A DNA stretch of 64,000 nt. Origin: an uncultured Acidobacteriota bacterium (GTDB lineage Bacteria; Acidobacteriota; Terriglobia; Terriglobales; Acidobacteriaceae). The stretch covers positions 186,001 to 250,000 of the forward strand of contig CAILAC010000013.1 in assembly GCA_903832055.1 (NCBI GenBank), in the 5' to 3' direction. The notes under the pieces were generated by a model that worked only from the letters and a program-made list of their open reading frames with translations, had not been told where the DNA came from and searched no databases. Below are positions 53,207-63,060 of the stretch, piece by piece. Every line of letters starts with the position of its first letter. The first letter of the stretch is position 1. The position numbers and the translations under genes are program-made.

Positions 53207-53401
53207 CTACCCGATATTTGACCTTATGCGGATTATCTTCTGTACCAAGCCCACAAGGCTGGCAATGAATAGCGAAAGTATAAGAAGCAGAAACGATGCT
53301 GCGAATATGTATGCCGTGATTTCTTTCCCTGTCGCTTCAGGGTTCCAGTGAATGTCTGCGCCTACACTTCCAAGCAAAAAGCCGCTGATCATCAACAGCA
53401 A
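53207..53401 (-). CDS. Possible small membrane protein
   Basis: A 64-residue open frame with two hydrophobic segments (MLLMISGFLLGSVGADI and AYIFAASFLLLILSLFIASL), between the toxin-antitoxin pair and pgk. The composition is typical of a real membrane protein, but the ribosome site is poor and I recognise no relatives. The surrounding 53001-53602 holds nothing else convincing. It may be a remnant of inserted DNA. Confidence 0.35.
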   Translation of the reverse strand: MLLMISGFLLGSVGADIHWNPEATGKEITAYIFAASFLLLILSLFIASLVGLVQKIIRIRSNIG

Positions 53402-53602
53402 TAGCGAAGTAGCGGATGGGCATACCTAACAAGCAGCTCTGCAGGCAAAATTATTGAGAAGTCTGATGACCCCGCTCAACCAATACGCAGCCGACGTTGC
53501 GAGGCGAGTGGGAACAGCCAGACCGATCAACAAAAGCATCCATTTTCCTCCTGCGCGAGGGACAGGTTTGGTCTGACTTGAGTCAGACCAAACCAAAAGT
53601 CG

Positions 53603-54826
53603 CTACTTCTCCGTCAGCGCTTCCACACCTGGCAGCTTCTTGCCTTCGAGGAATTCGAGGCTTGCGCCGCCGCCGGTGCTGATGTGGGTGATCTTGTCTG
53701 CCACGCCGGCCTGGTTGATGGCACTTACCGAATCACCGCCGCCAATGATGCTGATGGCTTCAGTATTGGCTGCAACCGCATGTGCGATAGCGTTGGTGCC
53801 GATGGCAAAGGCAGGGAACTCGAATACGCCGGCGGGGCCGTTCCAGAGGATGGTGCGGGCCTTGCTGACGACATCAACGATGAGGGCGACAGTTTTAGGA
53901 CCAATGTCCAGACCCTGCCAGTCGGCGGGGAAGTTCACTGAGGAATCCCATGGCTGAGTGTTGGCGTCCGGGGCGAAGCTGTCGGCGAGAATGTTGTCGA
54001 CGGGCAGCAGCAGTTCAACGCCGTTGGCCTTGGCCTTGGCGAGTGCTTCGCGGGCGACCTCGATCTTGTCTTCTTCGACGAGCGACTTGCCGGTGGTGAC
54101 GCCAAGAGCGCGCTGGAAGGTGTAAGCCATGCCGCCAACGATGACCAGCGTATTGACCTTGTCAAGAAGATTGTCGATCACGTCAATCTTTCCTGAAATC
54201 TTGCTGCCGCCAATGATGGCGACGAAGGGTTTCTCGGGCGCTTCGAGGGCCTTGCCGAGGTAGGTCAGTTCTTTTTCCATGAGCAGGCCTGCGGCGGCGG
54301 GTTTCAGAAAATGTGTAATGCCTTCCGTGGAGGCGTGCGCGCGGTGGGCCGAGCCAAAGGCGTCGTTGACGTAGATTTCGCCAAGCGAAGCAAGCGCCGA
54401 GCTGAACTGCGGGTCGTTAGCCTCTTCTGCGGCGTGGTAGCGCAGGTTTTCGAGCAGCAGCACCTGGCCGGATTCCAGTTGGCGGGCGAGTTCGCTGGCA
54501 ACTTCGCCGACGCAGTCAGGCGAGAAGGCGACATTGATGGAGCGGCTGAGCTCGGCGTCGAGCAGTTCACGCAGACGGTCAACAACCGGGCGCAAAGAGT
54601 ACTTGGGATTGGGCTTACCCTTGGGGCGGCCGAGGTGCGACGCGAGAATGACCTTGGCGTGGTGCTTGAGCGCGTAGACGATGGTGGGCAGTGTGGCGCG
54701 GATGCGGGTGTCGTCCGTAATGGCGGTGCCGTCTTCGGTCAGGGGCACGTTGAAATCGACGCGGATAAAGACGCGCTTGTTATTCAGATCGAGATCGCGA
54801 ATGGAGAGCTTTGCCATGGAATTCAC
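53603..54826 (-). CDS. pgk: Phosphoglycerate kinase
   Basis: Makes ATP from 1,3-bisphosphoglycerate. The 407-residue enzyme shows RVFIRVDFNVPLTEDG, SHLGRPKGKPNPKYSL, FGSAHRAHASTEGI and the nucleotide loop ISIIGGGDSVSAINQAG. GTG 54826 overlaps the ridA stop (GTGA) with AGAAGG just upstream, so coupled translation from GTG is likely; ATG 54817 is the alternative. The order gap-ridA-pgk on the minus strand points to one operon. Confidence 0.97.
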   Translation of the reverse strand: MNSMAKLSIRDLDLNNKRVFIRVDFNVPLTEDGTAITDDTRIRATLPTIVYALKHHAKVILASHLGRPKGKPNPKYSLRPVVDRLRELLDAELSRSINVAFSPDCVGEVASELARQLESGQVLLLENLRYHAAEEANDPQFSSALASLGEIYVNDAFGSAHRAHASTEGITHFLKPAAAGLLMEKELTYLGKALEAPEKPFVAIIGGSKISGKIDVIDNLLDKVNTLVIVGGMAYTFQRALGVTTGKSLVEEDKIEVAREALAKAKANGVELLLPVDNILADSFAPDANTQPWDSSVNFPADWQGLDIGPKTVALIVDVVSKARTILWNGPAGVFEFPAFAIGTNAIAHAVAANTEAISIIGGGDSVSAINQAGVADKITHISTGGGASLEFLEGKKLPGVEALTEK

Positions 54827-55215
54827 TTGCCTTCTGCGGTGGTGTCCGATGCGATGACGGCATCGAATTCAATTTCCACGCGCCATTTTGGATTGAGGAG
54901 GGCTGCCACGACGACCATGGTAGCGGCAGGACGAATGTGCTGGAAAAACTCGCCGTGAACTCGGCCGACGGCTTCCCAGTCAGCAGCCTCGGTGAGGTAC
55001 ATGCGGGTGCGGACAACGTCGCTGAGCGAAGCACCGCCGCGTTCGAGGATTTCTTTGGCAATCAGGATGATCTGGCGCGTCTGCGCGGCCACATCGGCAT
55101 CGTCAGCGCCAACCGGGCCGGTTCCCGCGACGTGGATTGCGTTGCCTACGCGGACAGCGCGGGAAAAGCCGATGATCGGCTCGTAGGGCGAAGTTCCTGG
55201 GAGATTCTGGCGCAT
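54823..55215 (-). CDS. RidA/YjgF-family protein
   Basis: A 130-residue trimeric protein of the RidA family, which deaminates reactive enamine/imine intermediates from PLP enzymes. Marks are VRVGNAIHVAGTGPVG, QIILIAKEILERGGASLSDV and the substrate-binding arginine in VRTRMYLTE. The acid residue of the RidA subfamily near the C terminus sits in VEIEFDAV. It lies between gap and pgk and overlaps pgk by 4 nt. Its position inside a glycolytic operon is unusual. Confidence 0.9.
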   Translation of the reverse strand: MRQNLPGTSPYEPIIGFSRAVRVGNAIHVAGTGPVGADDADVAAQTRQIILIAKEILERGGASLSDVVRTRMYLTEAADWEAVGRVHGEFFQHIRPAATMVVVAALLNPKWRVEIEFDAVIASDTTAEGK

Positions 55216-55238
55216 AGAGTTTTCAGAGGACAGACTTC

Positions 55239-55313
55239 AGGGATCGGGTTTCAGGGATCAGGCTTCAGTCCGGAAGCATGCCACGAACTGAACCCTGAAC
55301 CCTGATCCCTGAC
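55239..55313. repeat. Imperfect inverted/direct repeats between gap and ridA
   Basis: A left block (TTCAGGGATC repeated twice within 55237-55260) and a right block (CTGAACCCTGAACCCTGATC, 55288-55307) are reverse-complementary over much of their length. They could fold as a long hairpin in the gap-ridA transcript. The CCCTGAA-type unit looks like a dispersed intergenic repeat. Confidence 0.55.
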
Positions 55314-55321
55314 AACTTCGG

Positions 55322-56326
<1,005 letters not shown>

Positions 56327-56675
56327 GTGTAGTCTCTCCTTAAGAGTCGTGCTTGCGGTCTGCTATCGCATTGAAAAGACGAAGTCAGCCGGTACTTGCC
56401 GTGCGTGCTTGCCTATACGCTCGGCGATTGCAGATTCGATTCCGGGCAAGCTCTTTCACCAAACTCATCAGATTACCACCCTTGTCAACCAGATGAAAAC
56501 GAAAACGCTTTGAATTCCGGATTGCACAGTAGTTTTTTGAGGGAGAAGTCGGTTCCGGGCATGACCGTGCCTGCAAATGGTAGTAACCGGAAATGCACTG
56601 GTTCAAGTGCATTCAGGCAGGTATGCTAGGGATGAGTGTGATAATCGGAAATTGAAACAGACAGAGCCCAAAAGC
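56327..56675. other. Divergent intergenic region between gap and the P-loop kinase
   Basis: 349 nt holding the gap promoter (minus) and that of the P-loop kinase (plus). The only clear structure is the inverted repeat at 56592-56613. Short open frames across it overlap each other and look non-coding. Confidence 0.4.
56592..56613. promoter_or_regulatory. Inverted repeat, operator candidate
   Basis: AATGCACT and AGTGCATT are perfect 8-nt inverted arms with a 6-nt spacer, 62 nt before the P-loop kinase start. The symmetry and position suit a dimeric repressor or activator site. Confidence 0.4.
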
Positions 56676-57479
56676 ATGAGAAGACGTTCAAAGCGAGAGC
56701 CAAACACCTCAGAGTCGACCGGCCGTATCGGTCATGAATTGCCCACCAACCAGCCGCGCCCACTGGTGCCGAACTACCCCGAGGACTCAGCACCGCGCAC
56801 TCCTCCACCGCCACCGCCGCGGCTTGTACCCCAGGTGGTGAACAGACCAGAAGCGCGACCTATTGAGGCAAAACACACGCAGCGACCTCAGAGGCACGCT
56901 CCGGCCGCCCCTCGGTATGCCGATGAAGATTCGGCATTGGGACGGCTTGAGGTGGAGACACAGCCTGATTTTCCCGCACTTCCACCCCAGGAAAATGAGG
57001 CCGCCGGACGCACCGCACAGGATCCCAAAGGATTTGTGGTGCTGACGATTGGGCTGCCGGGTTCGGGCAAGACGACGTGGTTCAAGCGTCGCGGTGTTAC
57101 ACCCCTGTCGAGCGACATGCTGCGGACGATCTTGTTTGACGACATTACGGAGCAGCGCTACCAGGGGCTGGTGTTTTCGACGCTGCGCTCGCTGCTGCGC
57201 GCGCGCTTGATCGCGAGGATGCCGTGGAACTACGTTGACGCGACCAACCTTTCGCCGCACGAGCGTCGGCAGTGGATCAAGATGGCGGCAAGCTTTGGCT
57301 ATGAAGTGCAAGCGGTCTTCTTTGATGTGCCGCTGGAGGTTTGCCTGGAGCGTAACGCCAAGCGCGACCGCCCGGTAAGCGACGAAGTGATGCAGAAGAT
57401 GGCGGAGCGGTTGAAGGCTCCGGCGTTTGATGAGGGATTCAGCAAGATCACCGTGGTGCGGGTTAAGAGCACAATCTAA
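56676..57479 (+). CDS. P-loop kinase-like ATPase with a disordered N-terminal half
   Basis: A 267-residue protein. Residues 1-115 are rich in Pro, Arg and charged residues (including a run of prolines) and look unstructured. Residues about 118-267 form a compact P-loop domain of the AAA_33/polynucleotide-kinase type, with GLPGSGKTTWFKRRG (Walker A), SSDMLRTILFDD, YVDATNLSPHERRQWIK (Walker B-like Asp) and the LID arginines in ERNAKRDRPVSDE. Relatives phosphorylate nucleic-acid ends or small molecules. The DinB-family gene follows 10 nt on and is probably co-transcribed. Substrate unknown. Confidence 0.8.
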   Translation: MRRRSKREPNTSESTGRIGHELPTNQPRPLVPNYPEDSAPRTPPPPPPRLVPQVVNRPEARPIEAKHTQRPQRHAPAAPRYADEDSALGRLEVETQPDFPALPPQENEAAGRTAQDPKGFVVLTIGLPGSGKTTWFKRRGVTPLSSDMLRTILFDDITEQRYQGLVFSTLRSLLRARLIARMPWNYVDATNLSPHERRQWIKMAASFGYEVQAVFFDVPLEVCLERNAKRDRPVSDEVMQKMAERLKAPAFDEGFSKITVVRVKSTI

Positions 57480-57489
57480 GAGGGAATCG

Positions 57490-58014
57490 ATGGGCACTTC
57501 TGCAATACCCGCAGCGTACGTGGAGCCCTGGCTGCGCGGAACGCACACCGATGTTCCGGCTGTGGGCCGGGCAGTACTGCATGCGCTGGAACTGGCACTT
57601 GACGACCTGACCAAGTGGACGGCCGGGCTGACCGATGCTGAGGTGCACACGCAGCCGCTGGGGCTGCCGTCGGTAGCCTTTCATCTGCGGCATATTGCCC
57701 GCAGCGTTGACCGCATTCTTGGGTATGCCGAGGGGAACCAGATAACTTCCGAACAATTGGCTTTGCTAAAAGCTGAGCAGGCTGGCGAAGAACCGCTCGC
57801 CGAGTTGCTGGCCGAAGTTGAGGCTTCGTTTTCGAATGCCGCCGGACGAGTGCGGAATCTAGCGGGGGCCGACTTCGAGACGTTTCGCGGAGTAGGGCGG
57901 AAGCAGTTGCCGACTTCGATTGGCGGGGCGCTCATCCACGTTGCTGACCACACGCAGCGGCATGTAGGGCAGGTTGTCACGACAGCCAAAGTCTTACTGG
58001 CTTTGCGCAGCTAG
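57490..58014 (+). CDS. DinB-family protein
   Basis: A 174-residue four-helix-bundle protein of the DinB/YfiT group. The three metal-ligand histidines are placed as in the family: SVAFHLRHIARSVDRILG (His in the first block) and HVADHTQRHVGQVVT near the C terminus. Members include thiol-transferases using bacillithiol or mycothiol, and unknowns. GAGGGA lies 5-8 nt before ATG 57490. It follows the P-loop kinase and overlaps the convergent thrC gene by 4 nt. Confidence 0.85.
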   Translation: MGTSAIPAAYVEPWLRGTHTDVPAVGRAVLHALELALDDLTKWTAGLTDAEVHTQPLGLPSVAFHLRHIARSVDRILGYAEGNQITSEQLALLKAEQAGEEPLAELLAEVEASFSNAAGRVRNLAGADFETFRGVGRKQLPTSIGGALIHVADHTQRHVGQVVTTAKVLLALRS

Positions 58015-59198
58015 TTTGGTCGCATTCCCAGTGCCAGAGCGACCACATCTGTGTATTTGTTTCCTGAGCCGGTGTTGAAGAGCACAACTCTGTCATTGCG
58101 GCTGAGGAAGCCAGTGCCGAGCAGATGGTCATAGGCGGCGGTGGCGGCTGCGCCTTCAGGGGAAAGAAAGAGCCCCTCCTGGCTGGCCCAATCGCGCAGC
58201 GAGGCAAAGATCTGCTCGTCTGAAAGCGCGACAACGGTGCCGCCGGATTCTCGCACGATATCCAGAATCAGATAGTCGCCGTAGGGCTTGGGCACGCGGA
58301 GGCCGCTGGCGAAGGTGGCTGCATTTTCATACATACGGCTGACGGGCTGATGTTCGTCCCAGGCGCGGGCAATCGGCGCGCAGCCAGCGGCCTGGATGGC
58401 GATCATTTTGGGGCGCTTACCGGTCACCCAGCCGAGCGCTTCCATTTCTTCAAAAGCCTTCCACATCCCGATCAGACCGACGCCACCGCCGGTGGGGTAG
58501 AAGACGGCGTCGGGGTAGGTCCAGCCCAGTTGCTCGACAAGTTCGTAGCCCATGGTCTTTTTGCCCTCGATGCGGAAGGGCTCTTTGAGCGTGGAGAGGT
58601 CAAACCATCCCTCGGCCTGTTTGCGCTCGGCAACGATGCGGGCACAGTCTGAGATGAGCCCATCGACAAGGGTCATGTGCGCTCCATAGGCGAGGCATTC
58701 GACCTGGTTGGCGAGGGGCACGTCTTTGGGCATGAAGATATAGGCTTCGATGCCTGCTGCGGCGGCGTAGGCTGCGGCGGCTCCTCCGGCGTTGCCAGCA
58801 GATGGAACGGCAATTTTCCTGATGCCGTAGTGGCGCGCCATGGTCATGGCCAGGGCAAGGCCGCGCGCCTTGAATGTGCCGGTCGGGTTGGCGCCCTCTT
58901 CCTTGAGAAAGACATTGGGATTGCGGCGGCTGGGGAGCATCGGTGTCCAACCCTCGCCCAGGGTGACGGGATAGTCGCGGTACACGTCAGGCAGGACTGC
59001 GTTGTAGCGGGCCATGCCGAGCGATGTGCGGTCCTGGGGAGAATTGCTGATGGAGTCGCGAACCGCCGTTCCCCGAGCTAGGGAGAGATCGTAGCGGACG
59101 TACAGTGCTCCGGCGCATTGCAGACAGACCGTCTGGGGCAGGGAGGCATCAAGTTGAGCGCGGCAGCGGGAGCATTCAAGATGGGCAATGGGCGGCAT
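58011..59198 (-). CDS. thrC: Threonine synthase
   Basis: A PLP enzyme converting O-phosphohomoserine to threonine. About 395 residues: an N-terminal zinc-ribbon-like segment with two Cys-x-x-Cys pairs (ECSRCRAQ, VCLQCAGAL) and the fold-type II domain. The PLP lysine lies in NPTGTFKARGLAL, the ligand loop is SAGNAGGAAAAYAA, and the phosphate-binding glycine loop is YPTGGGVGLIGMW. ATG 59198 fits the start of the ribbon; the frame is open to 59288. It is divergent from the symporter gene, with 49 nt between. Confidence 0.88.
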   Translation of the reverse strand: MPPIAHLECSRCRAQLDASLPQTVCLQCAGALYVRYDLSLARGTAVRDSISNSPQDRTSLGMARYNAVLPDVYRDYPVTLGEGWTPMLPSRRNPNVFLKEEGANPTGTFKARGLALAMTMARHYGIRKIAVPSAGNAGGAAAAYAAAAGIEAYIFMPKDVPLANQVECLAYGAHMTLVDGLISDCARIVAERKQAEGWFDLSTLKEPFRIEGKKTMGYELVEQLGWTYPDAVFYPTGGGVGLIGMWKAFEEMEALGWVTGKRPKMIAIQAAGCAPIARAWDEHQPVSRMYENAATFASGLRVPKPYGDYLILDIVRESGGTVVALSDEQIFASLRDWASQEGLFLSPEGAAATAAYDHLLGTGFLSRNDRVVLFNTGSGNKYTDVVALALGMRPN

Positions 59199-59247
59199 AG
59201 GAGATAGGATAAGGTGCATTGCCGCCAGGGTGATAGTGTGAGGAACT

Positions 59248-60633
59248 TTGAGCAACATTGAAGCGCAATCATATTTCAGGAATCGCACGGGACTTCCGAG
59301 GCTGTGGATCGTTGTGGCAATCGCCGGTGTGCTGGTCTATCTCGGAGGCTTTTTCCTTGCCGGTGCAGCCGGGATTGGGGTTCGCGGCACGGGCCTAGCG
59401 CTTCTTGCTGTGGTTGCGGCAAAGCGGCGTTCGCTGACCACCTGGACCTTTTTTGCGATTGTGGCGGGTGCTGAACTGGGTGCAGACGCACCTGGCGTCG
59501 CCGTCAACCTGCATGTGCTGGCAGAGATATTTCTGCGCCTTGTCAAAGTGATTGTGGCGCCGCTGATTCTGGGTACGCTGACGACGGGCATTGCCGGCCA
59601 TGGGCAGCTCAGAAGCCTGGGCCGCGTGGCGCTCAAGACGCTGGTCTACTTTGAGGTAGTGACGACCCTTGCCTTGCTGCTGGGCGCGGTGGCCATCAAC
59701 CTGACGCATGCAGGCGAGGGTGTAACTGTTCCGGCGGCACTGCAGGCCCAGGGCGGAATGGCTGCACCCGGTTCTCATGTGGGGTTTGAGAGCTTCCTGC
59801 TCAATGTGTTTCCAGAGAACCTGGTTTCTGCAATTGGTCAGAACCAGATCTTGCAGGTCGCTGTGTTTTCCATTCTGCTGGGAACCGCGCTCGCGCTGCT
59901 GCCGCGGGAGAAGAGTCAGCCGCTACTGACCGTGCTGCATTCGATGACGGCCGCGATGTTTCAATTTACAAAGATCATCATGTACATGGCACCGGTAGCT
60001 GCGGGTGCGGCGCTGGCCTATACGGTGGGCAGTATGGGGATTGGGACGCTGTTGCCGCTGGCCCGGCTGCTGGGTACGTTTTACGGCTCGATTGTGGCCT
60101 TTGCGCTGCTGGTGTTTTTGCCGATCCTGCTGCTGACAAGGGTGCCGGTACGGGGATTTCTGAAGGCTGTGAGTGAGCCGGCTGCGATTGGCTTTGCTAC
60201 CAGCGCTTCAGAGAGCGCGCTGCCGCTGGCAATGGAACGGATGGAGCAGTTTGGTGTACCGCGCTGGGTGGTTTCGTTTGTGATTCCGCTGGGCTACAGC
60301 TTCAATATGGATGGCGGTAGTCTCTACCTGTCAGTGGCGGCAATCTTTGTGGCGCAGGTGGCCGGGATTCATCTGACGTTCGGCGAGCAGGCGGTGATGC
60401 TGCTGACCCTGATGCTGACCAGCAAGGGGATTGCCGGGGTGCCGCGTGCGGCGATGGTCATTCTGATGGGTACGGCAGCTTCGTTTCATTTGCCGACAGC
60501 TCCGATCCTGATGGTGCTGGGTGTGGATGCGCTGATGGATATGGGCCGTACTGCGATGAACGTGACCGGCAACTGCCTGGCGGCGGCGGTGATTGGGCGC
60601 TGGGAATCGGCGCGGAACGCTCCGGCAGAATAG
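59248..60633 (+). CDS. Dicarboxylate/amino acid:cation symporter (DAACS family)
   Basis: A 461-residue inner-membrane carrier of the GltP/DctA family with about eight membrane helices and two hairpins. The family motifs are VKVIVAPLILGTLTTGI (early helix), GFATSASESALPLAME (equivalent to the serine-rich hairpin) and SFNMDGGSLYLSVAA (NMDG motif with Gly in place of the usual Thr). It uses a TTG start at 59248 with AGGA just upstream. It probably imports C4-dicarboxylates or glutamate with protons or sodium. Confidence 0.9.
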   Translation: MSNIEAQSYFRNRTGLPRLWIVVAIAGVLVYLGGFFLAGAAGIGVRGTGLALLAVVAAKRRSLTTWTFFAIVAGAELGADAPGVAVNLHVLAEIFLRLVKVIVAPLILGTLTTGIAGHGQLRSLGRVALKTLVYFEVVTTLALLLGAVAINLTHAGEGVTVPAALQAQGGMAAPGSHVGFESFLLNVFPENLVSAIGQNQILQVAVFSILLGTALALLPREKSQPLLTVLHSMTAAMFQFTKIIMYMAPVAAGAALAYTVGSMGIGTLLPLARLLGTFYGSIVAFALLVFLPILLLTRVPVRGFLKAVSEPAAIGFATSASESALPLAMERMEQFGVPRWVVSFVIPLGYSFNMDGGSLYLSVAAIFVAQVAGIHLTFGEQAVMLLTLMLTSKGIAGVPRAAMVILMGTAASFHLPTAPILMVLGVDALMDMGRTAMNVTGNCLAAAVIGRWESARNAPAE

Positions 60634-60708
60634 AGAGCACGGTGGCAGACAGGGCCTGCAGCGCGCGTGTATGCTCTTCGGGTGAATTCGCCCACTTCAA
60701 GATTGCTC

Positions 60709-63051
60709 ATGAAACGCAGCCTGACTGCGTCGCTTTTCGCTTGTTTGGCTCTCGCAGGTTCTTGCCGCTGCGTCGTTGCGCAGGAGGCGGAGAAGCCGTT
60801 TTATCTCCATGACGGCGACAGGGTTGTTTTCTACGGAGACAGCATTACCGAGCAGCGCATGTACACCTATTGGACCGAGGTGTACACGGCGACACGCTTT
60901 CCCAGCATGCGGGTTGAGTTTTTTGCCGCGGGCATCGGCGGAGACCGGGTTTCAGGCGGCATCGCCGGACCAGTCGATGTGCGTCTGCCGCGCGACGTAT
61001 TTGCGCAGAAGCCAACCGTTGTCACCATCATGCTTGGGATGAACGATGGTGCCTATCAGCCGCTGAACAAGGACATCGAAAAAACCTATACCGATGGCTA
61101 TGAACACATTTTGACGTCAATTCACGAGCACCTGCCCGGAGCGCGGTTGACGCTGCTGGGGCCGTCGCCGTATGACGAGGTAACGCGAAATCCAGAGCTG
61201 GTTGGCTACAACGAAACCATGGTGCGCTTTTCTGAAATTGACCGTGAGTTGGCGACCAAGCACGGCGGCACGTTTGTAGATTTCAACGCGCCCTTTGTGG
61301 CGGCGCTCAAGCGGGGCATGGCGCTCAATCCTCTGGCAACGCAGTTGCTCGTGCCAGACCGTGTGCACCCGGAGGCGCTGGCGCACTGGTTTATGGCTTC
61401 AGCGCTGCTCAAGGGTTGGAACGCGCCGGCGCTGGTGGCCTCGACCGCGATTGACGCCGCCAAGGGAACGCTGATTGAAACGCGCAACAGCCACGTTTCA
61501 AACCTGACCGCAACCGCAGACAGTGTGCGCTGGACCGAACTGGACGACGCACTGCCGCTGCCACTGGACGATCACCACGTCGGCAATCACTTTTTGCGCT
61601 CGCTGATTCCCATTGACGAGGAGCTGAACCAGGAACCGCTGCGCATCACTGGCTTGCAGCCAGGCAGCTTCCAGTTGAAAATCGATGCTGCTGTCGTCGG
61701 TACCTTCAGCTCGGCGGAATTGGCAAAGGGCATCAACCTCGCCCTCTACAACACGCCTATGCGTGGACAGGCTTACCAGGTAGGCTGGCAGGTGCGCGAC
61801 CGCGACGAAACCCACTTCGTTCGTATGCGCATGCTCATGAACGAGCAGAACACCGGCCTTTCCGCTGAGCCGGGCGCGACCGACCTGGCAGCCTTCGAAC
61901 GCGTGCAGCAGAAGAAGATTGATGAGGCGGCGCAGCCCAGGCCGCATGATTTTGAGCTGAAGGCCTTACCCACGCAGCAGACAGTGGTGACCCCACCCTC
62001 GATTGGGGATGCTCCAGCAGATGCAGGACCACTGGCAACCGATCTTTCGAGCAATTTCGACAGAAAAGATGTAGCGCATGCACTGCGCAAAGTCGCCGAC
62101 TGGCAATTGGCGCGGATGCCCGGCAACCTTACCCAGGATTGGACGGCGGCTGCTCTGTACGCTGGCTTCATGGCAGTACCGGATGCGGTAAACGGCGATG
62201 CATACCGAAAGGCGATGCGGGCGATGGGTGAACAGTTCGCGTGGCAACTGGGGCCGCGCGCCTACCATGCCGATGACCACGCAATCGGGCAAACCTATCT
62301 GGAACTCTACGAATCAGCCCATGATTCGGCGATGCTGGCTCCCACGCGGACCAGCATGGATGCTCTTATGAAGCGGTCCGACGACCCGGCAAAGCCGCTC
62401 TGGTGGTGGTGCGATGCGCTCTTCATGGCTCCGCCTGTACTGGCCCGGTTGAGCAAGATAACGGGCGACCCAAGGTATCTGGATTACATGAACCGGGAGT
62501 GGTGGATCACTTCCAAACTGCTGTACGACCCGGCGCTTCACCTGTATGCCCGCGACGCGACGTATCTTGAAAAGCATGAGGCGAATGGAGCCAGGCTCTT
62601 CTGGTCGCGGGGCAATGGATGGGTGATGGCCGGGCTGGTTCGGGTGCTTGAAACGATGCCAACGAACTACGCTTCGCGGCCTCGCTACGTTGCGCAATTC
62701 AAGGAAATGGCCAAGGCTGTCGCGGCCCTGCAAGGCGCCGACGGCCTGTGGCGGCCGGGGCTGCTCGATGCCGCTGCTTATCCGCTCCCCGAGGTTTCCG
62801 GTTCAGCCTTCTTTACCTGCGCGCTGGCCTGGGGAGTCAGAACCGGTCTCCTCGACCGGAAAGAGTATCTGCCCGTCGTGAAGCGAGCATGGACGGGCCT
62901 GCTCGCGCACATTTATCAGGATGGCCGACTCGGATCGATTCAGCCGATCGGGGCCGCTCCGGATCAATACGGCGTGTCGGCTAGCTACGTCTATGGCGTG
63001 GGCGCATTTTTGCTGGCGGGCTCAGAAGCGCACAATTTGGCTGCTCACTAA
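60709..63051 (+). CDS. Fusion of a GDSL/SGNH hydrolase and a GH105 unsaturated rhamnogalacturonyl hydrolase
   Basis: A 780-residue exported protein (signal LTASLFACLALAGSCRCVVAQ). The N-terminal SGNH domain (about 28-265) has FYGDSITEQ (Ser45), GIGGDRVSGG, MLGMNDG and DRVHPEA (Asp217, His220), a full esterase triad. After a linker region, residues about 430-770 form an (alpha/alpha)6 GH105 barrel with DDHAIGQTYLELYE, WWWCDALFMAPPVL (Asp569, likely catalytic) and WSRGNGWVMAGLVRVLE. It would deacetylate and hydrolyse unsaturated rhamnogalacturonan oligomers in one chain. A DUF4861 gene starts 9 nt after its stop. Confidence 0.88.
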   Translation: MKRSLTASLFACLALAGSCRCVVAQEAEKPFYLHDGDRVVFYGDSITEQRMYTYWTEVYTATRFPSMRVEFFAAGIGGDRVSGGIAGPVDVRLPRDVFAQKPTVVTIMLGMNDGAYQPLNKDIEKTYTDGYEHILTSIHEHLPGARLTLLGPSPYDEVTRNPELVGYNETMVRFSEIDRELATKHGGTFVDFNAPFVAALKRGMALNPLATQLLVPDRVHPEALAHWFMASALLKGWNAPALVASTAIDAAKGTLIETRNSHVSNLTATADSVRWTELDDALPLPLDDHHVGNHFLRSLIPIDEELNQEPLRITGLQPGSFQLKIDAAVVGTFSSAELAKGINLALYNTPMRGQAYQVGWQVRDRDETHFVRMRMLMNEQNTGLSAEPGATDLAAFERVQQKKIDEAAQPRPHDFELKALPTQQTVVTPPSIGDAPADAGPLATDLSSNFDRKDVAHALRKVADWQLARMPGNLTQDWTAAALYAGFMAVPDAVNGDAYRKAMRAMGEQFAWQLGPRAYHADDHAIGQTYLELYESAHDSAMLAPTRTSMDALMKRSDDPAKPLWWWCDALFMAPPVLARLSKITGDPRYLDYMNREWWITSKLLYDPALHLYARDATYLEKHEANGARLFWSRGNGWVMAGLVRVLETMPTNYASRPRYVAQFKEMAKAVAALQGADGLWRPGLLDAAAYPLPEVSGSAFFTCALAWGVRTGLLDRKEYLPVVKRAWTGLLAHIYQDGRLGSIQPIGAAPDQYGVSASYVYGVGAFLLAGSEAHNLAAH

Positions 63052-63060
63052 GGAGCTTGG

